Part shown: one piece after another, positions 6,006 to 13,815 of the stretch | Layout of the letters: every line of letters starts with the position of its first letter | Position numbering within the stretch: the first letter of the stretch is position 1 | Virus record (IMG/VR): IMGVR_UViG_3300025102_000356 | Location: 1 to 21,051 of that record | DNA length: 21,051 nucleotides | Source of the DNA: a virus | Reading direction: 5' to 3' (one strand) | Notes under the pieces: generated by a model | What the model was told of the DNA's origin: nothing | Databases searched by the model: none | Seen by the model: the letters and a program-made list of their open reading frames with translations, nothing else | Translations under genes and position numbers: made by a program

Positions 6006-8411
6006 ATGGCAAAAAATAAAGGGCAATCAATTCAATTCCCGAGTCAAGCTGTCTCAGATGCAACAAAACAATCTAAAGAATATGGATTATCTGTTGCCAG
6101 AGCTATAGAGCAAGATTGGTTTAATAAAGACAATGGAGCTGGTAGGTATTATCAGACAAGAGATGAGTATCATAGACTAAGATTATATGCAAGAGGCGAG
6201 CAATCTATTAAAAAATATAAAGATGAATTTGCTATTAATGGTGATTTATCTTATTTAAATTTAGATTGGAAGCCAGTGCCTATAGTTCCTAAATTTGTTG
6301 ATATAGTTGTTAATGGCATGCAAGATAGGTTATTTAGCATAAAAGCTTTTGCTCAAGATCCTATATCTACAGGTAAAAGAACTAAATTTGTAAATAATAT
6401 ACAAAGAGATCTAGCTGCTAAAAAAATATTAGCTGATATTGAGGCTGAATTAGGTGTTAATGCTAGGAATGTTCCTGAAGAAGATTTACCTTCTAATACT
6501 GAAGAGCTGGAATTATTCATGCAATTAAATTATAAGCAAGGAATTGAAATAGCTCAAGAACAAGCTATTAATAATGTTTTTCTTTCAAACAAATACGATG
6601 AAATAAAAAGCCGCGTAGATTATGACTTGGCTGTTATAGGAATAGGTTGCGCTAAGCATTCTTTTAATAATACTGATGGTATAAAGTTAGATTATGTAGA
6701 CCCCGCTAATTTAGTATGGTCTTATACAGAAGATCCTAATTTTCAAGATTGCTATTATTTTGGAGAAGTTAAAAAAATAAAAGTAAACGAGCTTAAAAAA
6801 CAATTCCCAGAATTAACGGATGAAACTATAGAGCAATATACTAAGAAAGGTTCTAACTACGTTGATTACAGCACTATAGGTAATGATAGGGACAACGCTA
6901 TTGATGACAATAATGTTGTTACCGTTTTATATTTTAACTGGAAAACATGGGAAAGTAATGTTTATAAAATAAAAGAAACTAGTAGTGGTGCAGAAAAAGC
7001 TATACAAAAAGATGATAGCTTTGATCCGCCAAGTGACAAAAGAACTAGATTTAAAAAAGTTGCACAGGCTAGAGAAGTAATATACGAAGGAGCATTTATA
7101 TTAGGAACTTACGAATTATTAAAGTGGGAAAAAGCCAGCAATATGATTAGGCCATTATCTAATACTAACAAGGTAATGATGAATTATATTCTAAGTGCCC
7201 CTAGATTATATAAAGGCAATATAAATTCTTTAGTTTCTAAAATGGCTCCCTATGCTGATTTAGTTCAATTAACTCATTTAAAACTACAGCAGGCTATACA
7301 AAGAATGACTCCTTCTGGGGTTTATCTAGACGCGGATGGTTTAGCTGAAATTGATTTAGGTAATGGTACAAGTTATAACCCACAGGAAGCGTTAAATATG
7401 TACTTCCAAACAGGATCTATTATAGGTAGATCTCAAACTGTTGATGGGGAAATGAATCCAGGTAAAGTTCCTATTCAAGAATTACCAGGAGGTGGTGGTA
7501 ATCAAATACAAATATTAATAGGCGCGTATAATCAATATATTCAAATTATGCGTGATGTTACAGGTCTTAATGAAGCTCGCGATGGTTCCGATCCAGATCC
7601 AAAAGCATTAGTAGGTGTTCAAAAGTTAGCAGCGGCTAATAGTAATACAGCTACAAGACATATTTTAAGTAGCAGTATGTTTATTACAACTAGCTTAGCA
7701 GAGGCTATATCTCTTAGATTTAAAGATGTATTAGAATTTCATCCTTCAAAAGAAGCTTTTATTACAGCCTTAGGCAGATTTACAGTGGGTTCTTTAGAGG
7801 AATTAAAAGAACTTCACATGCATGACTTTGGTATATTTTTAGAACTTGAGCCTGATCAAGAAGAAAAACAACTATTAGAAGCTAATATACAAACAGCGTT
7901 GGCTCAAAAAAGTATATTTTTAGAAGATGCTATTGATATAAGAGAAATAAATAATACTAAGCTTGCAAATCAAGTACTTAAATTTAGAAGAATTAAAAAA
8001 CAACAAGTTGATCAACAGCAGGCTCAAGCGGCAAGTACAGCGCAAGCAGAAGCTCAGGGTCAAGCTCAGGTTGTTGTTGAACAAGCTAAAGCTCAAGCAG
8101 AACAGATTAAAACAGAATCTAAAATTCAAGTTTCTACTGCTGAAAATGAACTTTCAATAAAGAAAATGGAAGTTGAAGCTAGAACTAAAAGAGAGCTTAT
8201 GCAATTTGAATATGATTTAAATGTTCAATTAAAAGAATTAGAATTACAAGCGCAGAAAGAGCTTGTTGATGCTCAAAATACAAGTAAAGAAAAAATATCA
8301 CTTTCAAAAGTTACAGGTCCGGTTGATGCTGGCAAACCTAAAAAGTCCTTTGAATCAAAAGGCAATGATGTTCTAGGGGGTTTTGATTTATCAAGATTTG
8401 AACCTAGATAA
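6006..8411 (+). CDS. Portal protein
   Basis: The 801-residue protein follows the large terminase and has the length of P22- and crAss-type portals (about 700-800) rather than T7 gp8 (536). Supporting segments are the N-terminal helix with SVARAIEQDWF, YYQTRDEYHRLRLYARGEQS near 49-68, a wing region with VDPANLVWSYTEDPNFQD, the stem/crown part ARDGSDPDPKALVGVQKLAA, and helices after it. Portals form the dodecameric ring at one capsid vertex through which DNA passes and to which the tail attaches. The C-terminal part, about 660-765, is an unbroken Gln/Ala/Glu/Lys-rich coiled coil that would form a barrel or crown extension inside the head. The identification rests on context and pattern; the order terL-portal-scaffold-coat makes it secure. 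Confidence 0.85.
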   Translation: MAKNKGQSIQFPSQAVSDATKQSKEYGLSVARAIEQDWFNKDNGAGRYYQTRDEYHRLRLYARGEQSIKKYKDEFAINGDLSYLNLDWKPVPIVPKFVDIVVNGMQDRLFSIKAFAQDPISTGKRTKFVNNIQRDLAAKKILADIEAELGVNARNVPEEDLPSNTEELELFMQLNYKQGIEIAQEQAINNVFLSNKYDEIKSRVDYDLAVIGIGCAKHSFNNTDGIKLDYVDPANLVWSYTEDPNFQDCYYFGEVKKIKVNELKKQFPELTDETIEQYTKKGSNYVDYSTIGNDRDNAIDDNNVVTVLYFNWKTWESNVYKIKETSSGAEKAIQKDDSFDPPSDKRTRFKKVAQAREVIYEGAFILGTYELLKWEKASNMIRPLSNTNKVMMNYILSAPRLYKGNINSLVSKMAPYADLVQLTHLKLQQAIQRMTPSGVYLDADGLAEIDLGNGTSYNPQEALNMYFQTGSIIGRSQTVDGEMNPGKVPIQELPGGGGNQIQILIGAYNQYIQIMRDVTGLNEARDGSDPDPKALVGVQKLAAANSNTATRHILSSSMFITTSLAEAISLRFKDVLEFHPSKEAFITALGRFTVGSLEELKELHMHDFGIFLELEPDQEEKQLLEANIQTALAQKSIFLEDAIDIREINNTKLANQVLKFRRIKKQQVDQQQAQAASTAQAEAQGQAQVVVEQAKAQAEQIKTESKIQVSTAENELSIKKMEVEARTKRELMQFEYDLNVQLKELELQAQKELVDAQNTSKEKISLSKVTGPVDAGKPKKSFESKGNDVLGGFDLSRFEPR

Positions 8412-8442
8412 AACTATTTAAACTATTTTATTATATACAATT
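8412..8442 (+). promoter_or_regulatory. A/T-rich leader before the scaffold gene
   Basis: The 31-base gap AACTATTTAAACTATTTTAT followed by TATATACAATT has a tandem AACTATTT element (the first copy starts one base earlier with the stop codon's last A) and ends in TTTTATTATATACAATTATG. The leader of the gene at 11313 ends in the similar TTTTATATTATTTAATTATG. There is no Shine-Dalgarno motif, and the Bacteroidota sigma consensus (TTTG with TAnnTTTG) is absent. It may be a phage late promoter or just the A/T-rich initiation leader typical of Bacteroidota. Confidence 0.3.
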
Positions 8443-9693
8443 ATGGAAGAAACAATTAATGTTAAACCAGTAGAAGATTCTAATGAGCCTCAAACAACTC
8501 AAGAAAAAGAAGCTGCTGTTTTAGAAAAAGCCGTTGAAGAAGGAACCGTTGATAAAGAATATGGTTTACAAGAAGACGGTGTTTATAAAATTAACTTAGA
8601 TAAACCACCAACACCAAAAGAAGATGCCGTTCAAAAGCAAGAAACAGAGAGCGTATCTGTGGGCGATGGAGCCGGCGATAGCGAAGAAGTGGACAAAGAA
8701 GTACGGGAGCAAGATTCAAAAGAGCCCGAGCAAAAAGAAGAAAAAGAAGAAGAAGAAATAAATGAATCACCTTTAGAGCTTGTAGATGACAAAGAGGAAA
8801 CTAAAGAAATAATTAAAGAGGAACCTCAGCAAGTAATAAAAGAAGAAAAAATACCTGAAGCACCAAAACAAGAGCTTCCGGAAAATATAGAGAAGCTTGT
8901 AAAGTTTATGGATGAAACTGGCGGGTCTGTTGAAGATTACGTTAATTTGAACAAAGATGTTTCAAAAATGGACAATACTACATTGCTTCGTGAATATTAT
9001 AAGAGTACAAAACCTCATTTAGATGCAGATGATGTTGATTTTTTATTTAACAAAAATTTTGCATATGATGAAGAGGCGGATGAACCGTCAGACGTTAAAG
9101 CTAAGCAATTAGCTTTTAAAGAAGAATTATATAATGCTCAAAATTATTTTAATAATGCTAAGGAAAAATATTATGCTGATCTTAAGTTAAGAAAGCAAGA
9201 AAATGTTTCTCCTGAATATATTGAAGCTATGGAGTATTATAAAAATTCACAGCAACAATCAGAAGAATACAATAATCTTCAAAAACAGTTTATTGAAAAA
9301 ACAAATAATGTTTTTAATGATAATTTCAAAGGTTTTGATTTTAAGGTCGGAGAAAACAAATATAGGTTTAAAGTAGATAATACTGAAAAAGTTAAACAAT
9401 ATCAATCAGATATTTCTAATTTTGTTAATGAGTTTTTAGGAAAAGATGGATCTGTAGCCGATGCCCCTGGGTATCATAAAGCTCTATTTTCAGCTACAAA
9501 CGCAGATAAGATTGCAAATCACTTTTACGAGCAAGGCCGTGCCGACGCTATAAAAGAAGCTGCTAAACAAGCTAAAAATATTAATATGGATCCTAGAATA
9601 GATAATACTACAATAAAAACCAATCAAGGAGATAAAATTAGAGTTGTATCTGGTAATTCATCTGATAAGTTGCGCATTAAATGGAATAATTAA
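8443..9693 (+). CDS. Capsid assembly scaffold-like protein
   Basis: The 416-residue protein sits between portal and coat, the place of scaffolding proteins in P22 and T7. The first 150 residues are very acidic and low in complexity, with Glu/Lys runs such as EEKEEEEINE and almost no aromatic residues. The following part (about 150-300) is helical (LVKFMDETGGSVEDYVNL, then NAQNYFNNAKEKYYADLK), and the C-terminal third is mixed, ending in a basic stretch (DKIRVVSGNSSDKLRIKW) of the kind that could contact coat protein. A scaffold would fill the prohead and leave or be degraded before packaging. It begins 31 bases after the portal stop behind an A/T-rich leader. I see no protease motif. Function is inferred from position and composition. 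Confidence 0.7.
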   Translation: MEETINVKPVEDSNEPQTTQEKEAAVLEKAVEEGTVDKEYGLQEDGVYKINLDKPPTPKEDAVQKQETESVSVGDGAGDSEEVDKEVREQDSKEPEQKEEKEEEEINESPLELVDDKEETKEIIKEEPQQVIKEEKIPEAPKQELPENIEKLVKFMDETGGSVEDYVNLNKDVSKMDNTTLLREYYKSTKPHLDADDVDFLFNKNFAYDEEADEPSDVKAKQLAFKEELYNAQNYFNNAKEKYYADLKLRKQENVSPEYIEAMEYYKNSQQQSEEYNNLQKQFIEKTNNVFNDNFKGFDFKVGENKYRFKVDNTEKVKQYQSDISNFVNEFLGKDGSVADAPGYHKALFSATNADKIANHFYEQGRADAIKEAAKQAKNINMDPRIDNTTIKTNQGDKIRVVSGNSSDKLRIKWNN

Positions 9694-9713
9694 CAACTTA
9701 AAATCAAACAAAA

Positions 9714-11246
9714 ATGGCTTTTACTAGTGGCATTCCTGCCGCATTACAACCAACCCAGTCTAAAACATTATATTCTGGGAATTACATTGACTTCACTGCT
9801 GCGGCACATGATCAATGGACACAACAATTTTTACCCGATGTATACGAAAAAGAAGTTGAAAGATACGGAAATCGTTCAATCGGATCATTTTTAAGAATGG
9901 TATCTGCAGAGATGCCTTCAACATCAGATCAAATCATATGGACAGAACAAGGACGTTTACACACTCGTTACGCGAATGTACTCCCTCAGGGGACTGCTGC
10001 GGCGTTGCCGGCTGTTGGTGCGGCGGCTGTAATTGCAGCTGATGCTAATGCTGGAGGTAGATTAAATTTTACTATTCCCGCTCAACCAACTAGCGTAGGT
10101 TTAACTTCAGCAACTACAGGAAACTGTAATTTTAAAGTTGGCCAAACAGCTATGATTCAAGTTCAAACTAGCGCAACTTCTGCGGTAGGAGGTTCTGCTG
10201 CGGTAATCAAAGGTGTAGTAACTTTAGTTTCTGACACGCGTTTTCAAATTAAAGCTTATAAGCCACACGCTGGTGTGACTGCTGCTCAAAGAGTAACTGC
10301 TTTAGTTTATGGATCTGAATTTGCTAAAGGTACTGGAAACTTTACTGAAAAGCTAGATCCTAGCTATGCTACATTTACTAATGCTCCTATTATTATGAAA
10401 GAGCATTACTCAATTAACGGATCTGACACTGCTCAGATTGGTTGGATTGAAGTAACTTCAGAAAATGGAGCAGATGGTTATTTATGGTACTTAAAATCAG
10501 AGCATGAAAACAGACTACGCTGGGAAGACTACGTAGAAATGGCTATGGTTGAAGGTGTTGAAAAAACTGCAGGCGGTGCTAATATTGCACTTGGAACTTA
10601 TGGAGGTAGCTTAGCTGCACAAAACGCACGTGGTACTCAAGGCTTCTTTGACGCAATTGAAGAAAGAGGAAATGTATATTCAGGCTTTGGCGCGCAAGCA
10701 GCTGGAGGCGGCGCGTTAACTGACTTTGATGCTGTGCTTAAGCAATTAGATAAGCAAGGTGCTATTGAAGAAAACATGCTTTTCTTAGATAGAGATCTTT
10801 CTTTAGAAATTGATGACATTTTAGCACAACAAAATGGTGGTTATGCTGGAGGTACTTCTTATGGAGTATTTAATAACAGCGAAGATATGGCTCTTACATT
10901 AGGATTCACTGGATATAGAAGAGGATCTTATGACTTTTACAAAACTGACTGGAAATATTTAAATGACTGGTCAACTCGTGGAGGTTTTGGAGACATAGAA
11001 GGAGTTTTAGTACCAGCGGGTACTTCAACTGTTTATGACCAACAACTTGGGACAAATATTAAGCGTCCATTCTTACACGTAAGATATAGAGCTTCTGAAA
11101 CTGACAACAGAAAAATGAAATCTTGGATTACAGGATCTGTTGGAGGACCAACTAGCTCAGATATTGACGAAATGAGAATGCATTATCTTACTGAAAGATG
11201 TCTTATTACTCAAGCAGCAAATAATTTTGTATTATTTAAAGCTTAA
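9714..11246 (+). CDS. Major capsid protein
   Basis: The 510-residue protein has the expected length and place of an HK97-fold coat protein. The N-terminal part (about 1-90) carries FTAAAHDQWTQQFLPDVYEK and an RYGNRSIGSFLR helix; residues about 92-205 form an Ala/Gly/Val-rich beta domain that looks like an inserted surface or E-loop domain; from about 218 the P- and A-domain pattern resumes (FTNAPIIMKEHYSINGS, a long helix near SEHENRLRWEDYVEMAMVEG, LDRDLSLEIDDILAQQ). The C-terminus (MRMHYLTERCLITQAANNFV) fits a coat protein end. Codon choice differs from neighbours by more GCT, ACT, AAC and TAC codons, as expected for the most highly expressed virion gene. A strong hairpin follows directly. 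Confidence 0.85.
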   Translation: MAFTSGIPAALQPTQSKTLYSGNYIDFTAAAHDQWTQQFLPDVYEKEVERYGNRSIGSFLRMVSAEMPSTSDQIIWTEQGRLHTRYANVLPQGTAAALPAVGAAAVIAADANAGGRLNFTIPAQPTSVGLTSATTGNCNFKVGQTAMIQVQTSATSAVGGSAAVIKGVVTLVSDTRFQIKAYKPHAGVTAAQRVTALVYGSEFAKGTGNFTEKLDPSYATFTNAPIIMKEHYSINGSDTAQIGWIEVTSENGADGYLWYLKSEHENRLRWEDYVEMAMVEGVEKTAGGANIALGTYGGSLAAQNARGTQGFFDAIEERGNVYSGFGAQAAGGGALTDFDAVLKQLDKQGAIEENMLFLDRDLSLEIDDILAQQNGGYAGGTSYGVFNNSEDMALTLGFTGYRRGSYDFYKTDWKYLNDWSTRGGFGDIEGVLVPAGTSTVYDQQLGTNIKRPFLHVRYRASETDNRKMKSWITGSVGGPTSSDIDEMRMHYLTERCLITQAANNFVLFKA

Positions 11247-11262
11247 TAAGTTTTTTAACTAT

Positions 11263-11293
11263 AGGATACAGGCCCTTCGGGGCCTAGTATTCT
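11263..11293 (+). terminator. Hairpin after the capsid gene, likely terminator
   Basis: A perfect inner stem AGGCCC-TTCG-GGGCCT (11270-11285) has the very stable UUCG loop. Below it, after one bulged A at 11286, the arms continue to pair (ATAC with GTAT, then a G-T pair, G-C and A-T), giving about 13 paired positions in total. A T-rich stretch follows (TTCTTATTTTATATTATTT). In such AT-rich DNA this stands out. It may stop or partly stop transcription after the coat gene, or protect its mRNA 3' end, so that coat is made in excess of the genes beyond. The T tract is interrupted, so termination may be leaky. Confidence 0.7.
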
Positions 11294-11312
11294 TATTTTA
11301 TATTATTTAATT

Positions 11313-12083
11313 ATGACAACAAAAACAATTAGTACCCCATCTATAGAAAAAGGATGGGAAATTAAAGACAGAACATATATACTTACAAACAACAGGTCGC
11401 CAATATCGTGGACTATACAAACAAAACATACCGCTAGAAAACCTTTATTATGGTTTGATGAAAAAAACGGTGTAAATAGAGAAATACGATATGCTACAAA
11501 TCAAAAATCGTTATTTGTAGATGAACAAGACGGCGCGGTAACATTATCACATGCTGTATTTTTAGATGGCATAATGTATGTTCCAAAAGAAGATCAAAAT
11601 TTACAAAAATTACTTTCTTTATATCATCCACAAAAGCAAGATTTATGGCAAGAAATAGATGATGTTCAAGAAGCTGCGGAAGAAATTGATGTTCTTGAAT
11701 TAGAGCTTGAAGCTTTAAATTTAGTTAATGAAATGGATATAGAACATTTAGAAGCAATAATGAGAACAGAAATGGGATCCGGTGTTTCTAAGCTATCTTC
11801 TAAAGAATTAAAAAGGGATGGTTATAAATTTGCTAAATCTCAACCTATTCTATTTTTAGAGTTAGCTAATGATGAAGATATAAAACTTCGTAATTTAGCT
11901 AATAGAGCTGTTGAAATTGGTATATTACAATTAACAGATGATAATACTGTTTTTAAATTTGCTAATGGCAAAAAAGTTTTAACAGTACCATTTGAACAAC
12001 ACCCTTATGCTGCATTAGCGCAGTATTTTAAAACTGATGAAGGCGTAGATTTAATGAAATCTATTATGAAAAAGCTTTCATAA
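11313..12083 (+). CDS. Virion-associated protein of unknown function, 256 aa
   Basis: The gene lies between the coat gene and the connector candidates and is flanked by two hairpins. The N-terminal half (1-110) is beta-rich with KDRTYILTNNRSPISW, HTARKPLLWFDE and VNREIRYATNQKSLFVDEQD. An acidic helical linker follows (EEIDVLELELEALNLV, about 120-145), then a helical C-terminal domain with RDGYKFAKSQPILFLELAND and FEQHPYAALAQYFKTDEG. I recognise the pattern as one that recurs after capsid genes in marine phages but know no experimental function. Possible roles are head decoration or head completion. A membrane segment or signal peptide is absent. Confidence is high that it is a gene, low on role. 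Confidence 0.7.
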   Translation: MTTKTISTPSIEKGWEIKDRTYILTNNRSPISWTIQTKHTARKPLLWFDEKNGVNREIRYATNQKSLFVDEQDGAVTLSHAVFLDGIMYVPKEDQNLQKLLSLYHPQKQDLWQEIDDVQEAAEEIDVLELELEALNLVNEMDIEHLEAIMRTEMGSGVSKLSSKELKRDGYKFAKSQPILFLELANDEDIKLRNLANRAVEIGILQLTDDNTVFKFANGKKVLTVPFEQHPYAALAQYFKTDEGVDLMKSIMKKLS

Positions 12084-12089
12084 ATACTT

Positions 12090-12118
12090 GGTATAAGGTG
12101 AGAAATCAACCTTATACC
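12090..12118 (+). terminator. Perfect 10-bp hairpin between genes
   Basis: GGTATAAGGT (12090-12099) and ACCTTATACC (12109-12118) are exact inverted repeats around a 9-base loop (GAGAAATCA). It occupies most of the 56-base gap between two genes, which is one of the largest gaps in the window. No T tract follows (GTCTAATAAAAAC), so classic intrinsic termination is doubtful. It could be an RNase processing site, a 3' stabiliser for the upstream message, or a partial terminator; as a DNA palindrome it could also bind a dimeric protein. Confidence 0.5.
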
Positions 12119-12139
12119 GTCTAATAAAAACAAAAATCA

Positions 12140-12883
12140 ATGGTAAATATAAATGACGTTTACAACACCGTCTTAGTTATAACTAATAAAGATAATCGCG
12201 GATATATAACACCAGAGGAGTTTAATAGATTAGCAAATCAAGCTCAAAATGAAATATTTGAAAGCTATTTTAGAAAGCAATCATCTTATGAGTTAAATGC
12301 AAATTTAACAAGTGATTTTGCTGATCCTATATTAAATACTTCTGAAAAAATTAATGAATTTTATGCTACAAATAATCCAGCAAAAGCAAATAATATATTT
12401 GCATATCCCACAGATTTTTATAGATTAGGTGTTGTATCTGTTGATAATGTAACTGCAGATTATGTTTCACACGAAGATTTAAAATATATTAATTTATCTC
12501 CATTAACCGCTCCTGTAAAAACTCAACCGGTTTATGCTTTAGTTAATGCGGGTGTAAAAATATTTCCTGATTCAATATCTACAGGAGTTACTTTAGAATA
12601 TTTAAAAAAGCCTAATAGACCTAAATGGGGTTATGCAATGCCTACTGCAGCTCAAATTGCAGCAGGAGTTCCTAATAAACCTATATATGATTCTACAGCT
12701 TTTGATCCATCTACTGATAGTTATGATACTCCAGCTAAATCTTATAACTTTGAATTACATTCGTCTGAAGAATATGATTTAGTAGTTAAAATATTATCAT
12801 ACGCTGGAGTTGTAATTAAGCAAGCAGATGTAGCAGGATTTGCACAAGGTAAAGAACAACAAATAGCAGCAACTGAACAATAA
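12140..12883 (+). CDS. Head-tail junction (connector) candidate, 247 aa
   Basis: The protein begins with a helical segment (MVNINDVYNTVLVITNKDNR, then GYITPEEFNRLANQAQNEIF) and continues with mixed strands, including IFAYPTDFYRLGVVSVDN, VYALVNAGVKIFPDS and VTLEYLKKP. The C-terminus is helical (EEYDLVVKILSYAGVVIKQ). The DFYRLGVVSV...KIFP...LEYLKKP pattern resembles phage neck and adaptor proteins that sit under the portal. Its place in the coat-to-tail interval agrees with this. It shares a TAATG stop-start with the next gene, suggesting that the two are made in step. I cannot assign it to a named family with certainty. Confidence 0.6.
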   Translation: MVNINDVYNTVLVITNKDNRGYITPEEFNRLANQAQNEIFESYFRKQSSYELNANLTSDFADPILNTSEKINEFYATNNPAKANNIFAYPTDFYRLGVVSVDNVTADYVSHEDLKYINLSPLTAPVKTQPVYALVNAGVKIFPDSISTGVTLEYLKKPNRPKWGYAMPTAAQIAAGVPNKPIYDSTAFDPSTDSYDTPAKSYNFELHSSEEYDLVVKILSYAGVVIKQADVAGFAQGKEQQIAATEQ

Positions 12884-13806
12884 TGGCAATATCAAGAAAA
12901 CCTTTAGACGTAGATAATTATTCCGCATTAGATGGTGGAACAGGATTAGCTATACCAGGATATTATAGAAGAACTAATTTAAATGATATTATAAATAACT
13001 TTATAGTTGGTTATATTGGAGACGGAAAAGTTTTAACTAAAGTACCTAGGTATGAGGTTGCTTTTTGGGCGCAAAGAGCAGTACAAGAATTTAGTTATGA
13101 TGTATTTCATTCTGAAAAATCTATTGAAATTGAGTTAAGCTCAACTAAATCAATATCTCTTCCTTCTGATTACGTAAATTATATTCGTTTAGAGTATAGT
13201 GATTCAGATGGTATAATGAGACCTATACCAATAAGCTCTACAACAAGAGCTAATAAAGCTGTAGCTCAGGATGAGGATTATAAATATATATATGATCAAT
13301 CTGGTAATATAGCTTTTAAAGAAACATCAGAAACTTTAGAAAAATATCAATCTGCTGAAAAAATATTTGATGTAGAAAGAACAAAAGATTATTATAATGG
13401 ATATTTTGATACAGATGATTTTCAATATTATGGACAAAGATACGGTTTAACACCTGAATTACAAAATATAAATGGTAGTTTTGTACTAGATTTAGAAGCG
13501 GGTAAAATTTATCTTGATGCTGCTTTTCAACAAAACAATTTTGTTACACTAACATATATTTCTGATGGCTTAGGTAATAATGATAACTTTGATAACGTTT
13601 TAGTTCCTAAGTTAGCAGAAGATGCTGTATATTCATCTATACTTTATAATCTTTCCAAAGTAAGAAGCTCCGCTGCGGGTGCAGCTGGTTTATACAAAAA
13701 AGAAGCTTCAGCTAAAATGCGAAATGCAAAGATAAGACTTTCAAACATGAAAGTTTCTGAAATGTCTCAAGTATTGCGCAATAAATCAAAATGGATAAAA
13801 CACTAA
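12883..13806 (+). CDS. Head-tail junction / tail tube candidate, 307 aa
   Basis: The protein starts within the stop of the preceding gene (TAATG). After a short N-terminal arm, it has a helix with VPRYEVAFWAQRAVQEFSYD, then IELSSTKSISLPSDYVNYIR, which is the recurrent pattern of phage neck or ring proteins (an edge strand followed by LPSDY and an arginine). A central Tyr/Asp-rich part with YYNGYFDTDDFQYYGQRYG precedes YLDAAFQQNNFVTLTYISDG and a C-terminal helix bundle (LVPKLAEDAVYSSILYNLSK; SAKMRNAKIRLSNMKVSEMS). This layout resembles adaptor proteins such as P22 gp4 or T7 gp11 in concept; similarity to either is not demonstrated. Confidence 0.65.
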   Translation: MAISRKPLDVDNYSALDGGTGLAIPGYYRRTNLNDIINNFIVGYIGDGKVLTKVPRYEVAFWAQRAVQEFSYDVFHSEKSIEIELSSTKSISLPSDYVNYIRLEYSDSDGIMRPIPISSTTRANKAVAQDEDYKYIYDQSGNIAFKETSETLEKYQSAEKIFDVERTKDYYNGYFDTDDFQYYGQRYGLTPELQNINGSFVLDLEAGKIYLDAAFQQNNFVTLTYISDGLGNNDNFDNVLVPKLAEDAVYSSILYNLSKVRSSAAGAAGLYKKEASAKMRNAKIRLSNMKVSEMSQVLRNKSKWIKH

Positions 13807-13815
13807 TAAAATTCT

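Noticed and set aside
7963-8160. Extra frame over the portal coiled coil
   Set aside because: Low-complexity CAA/GCT-rich DNA leaves alternative frames open; the product is a Lys/Leu/Gln-rich artefact.
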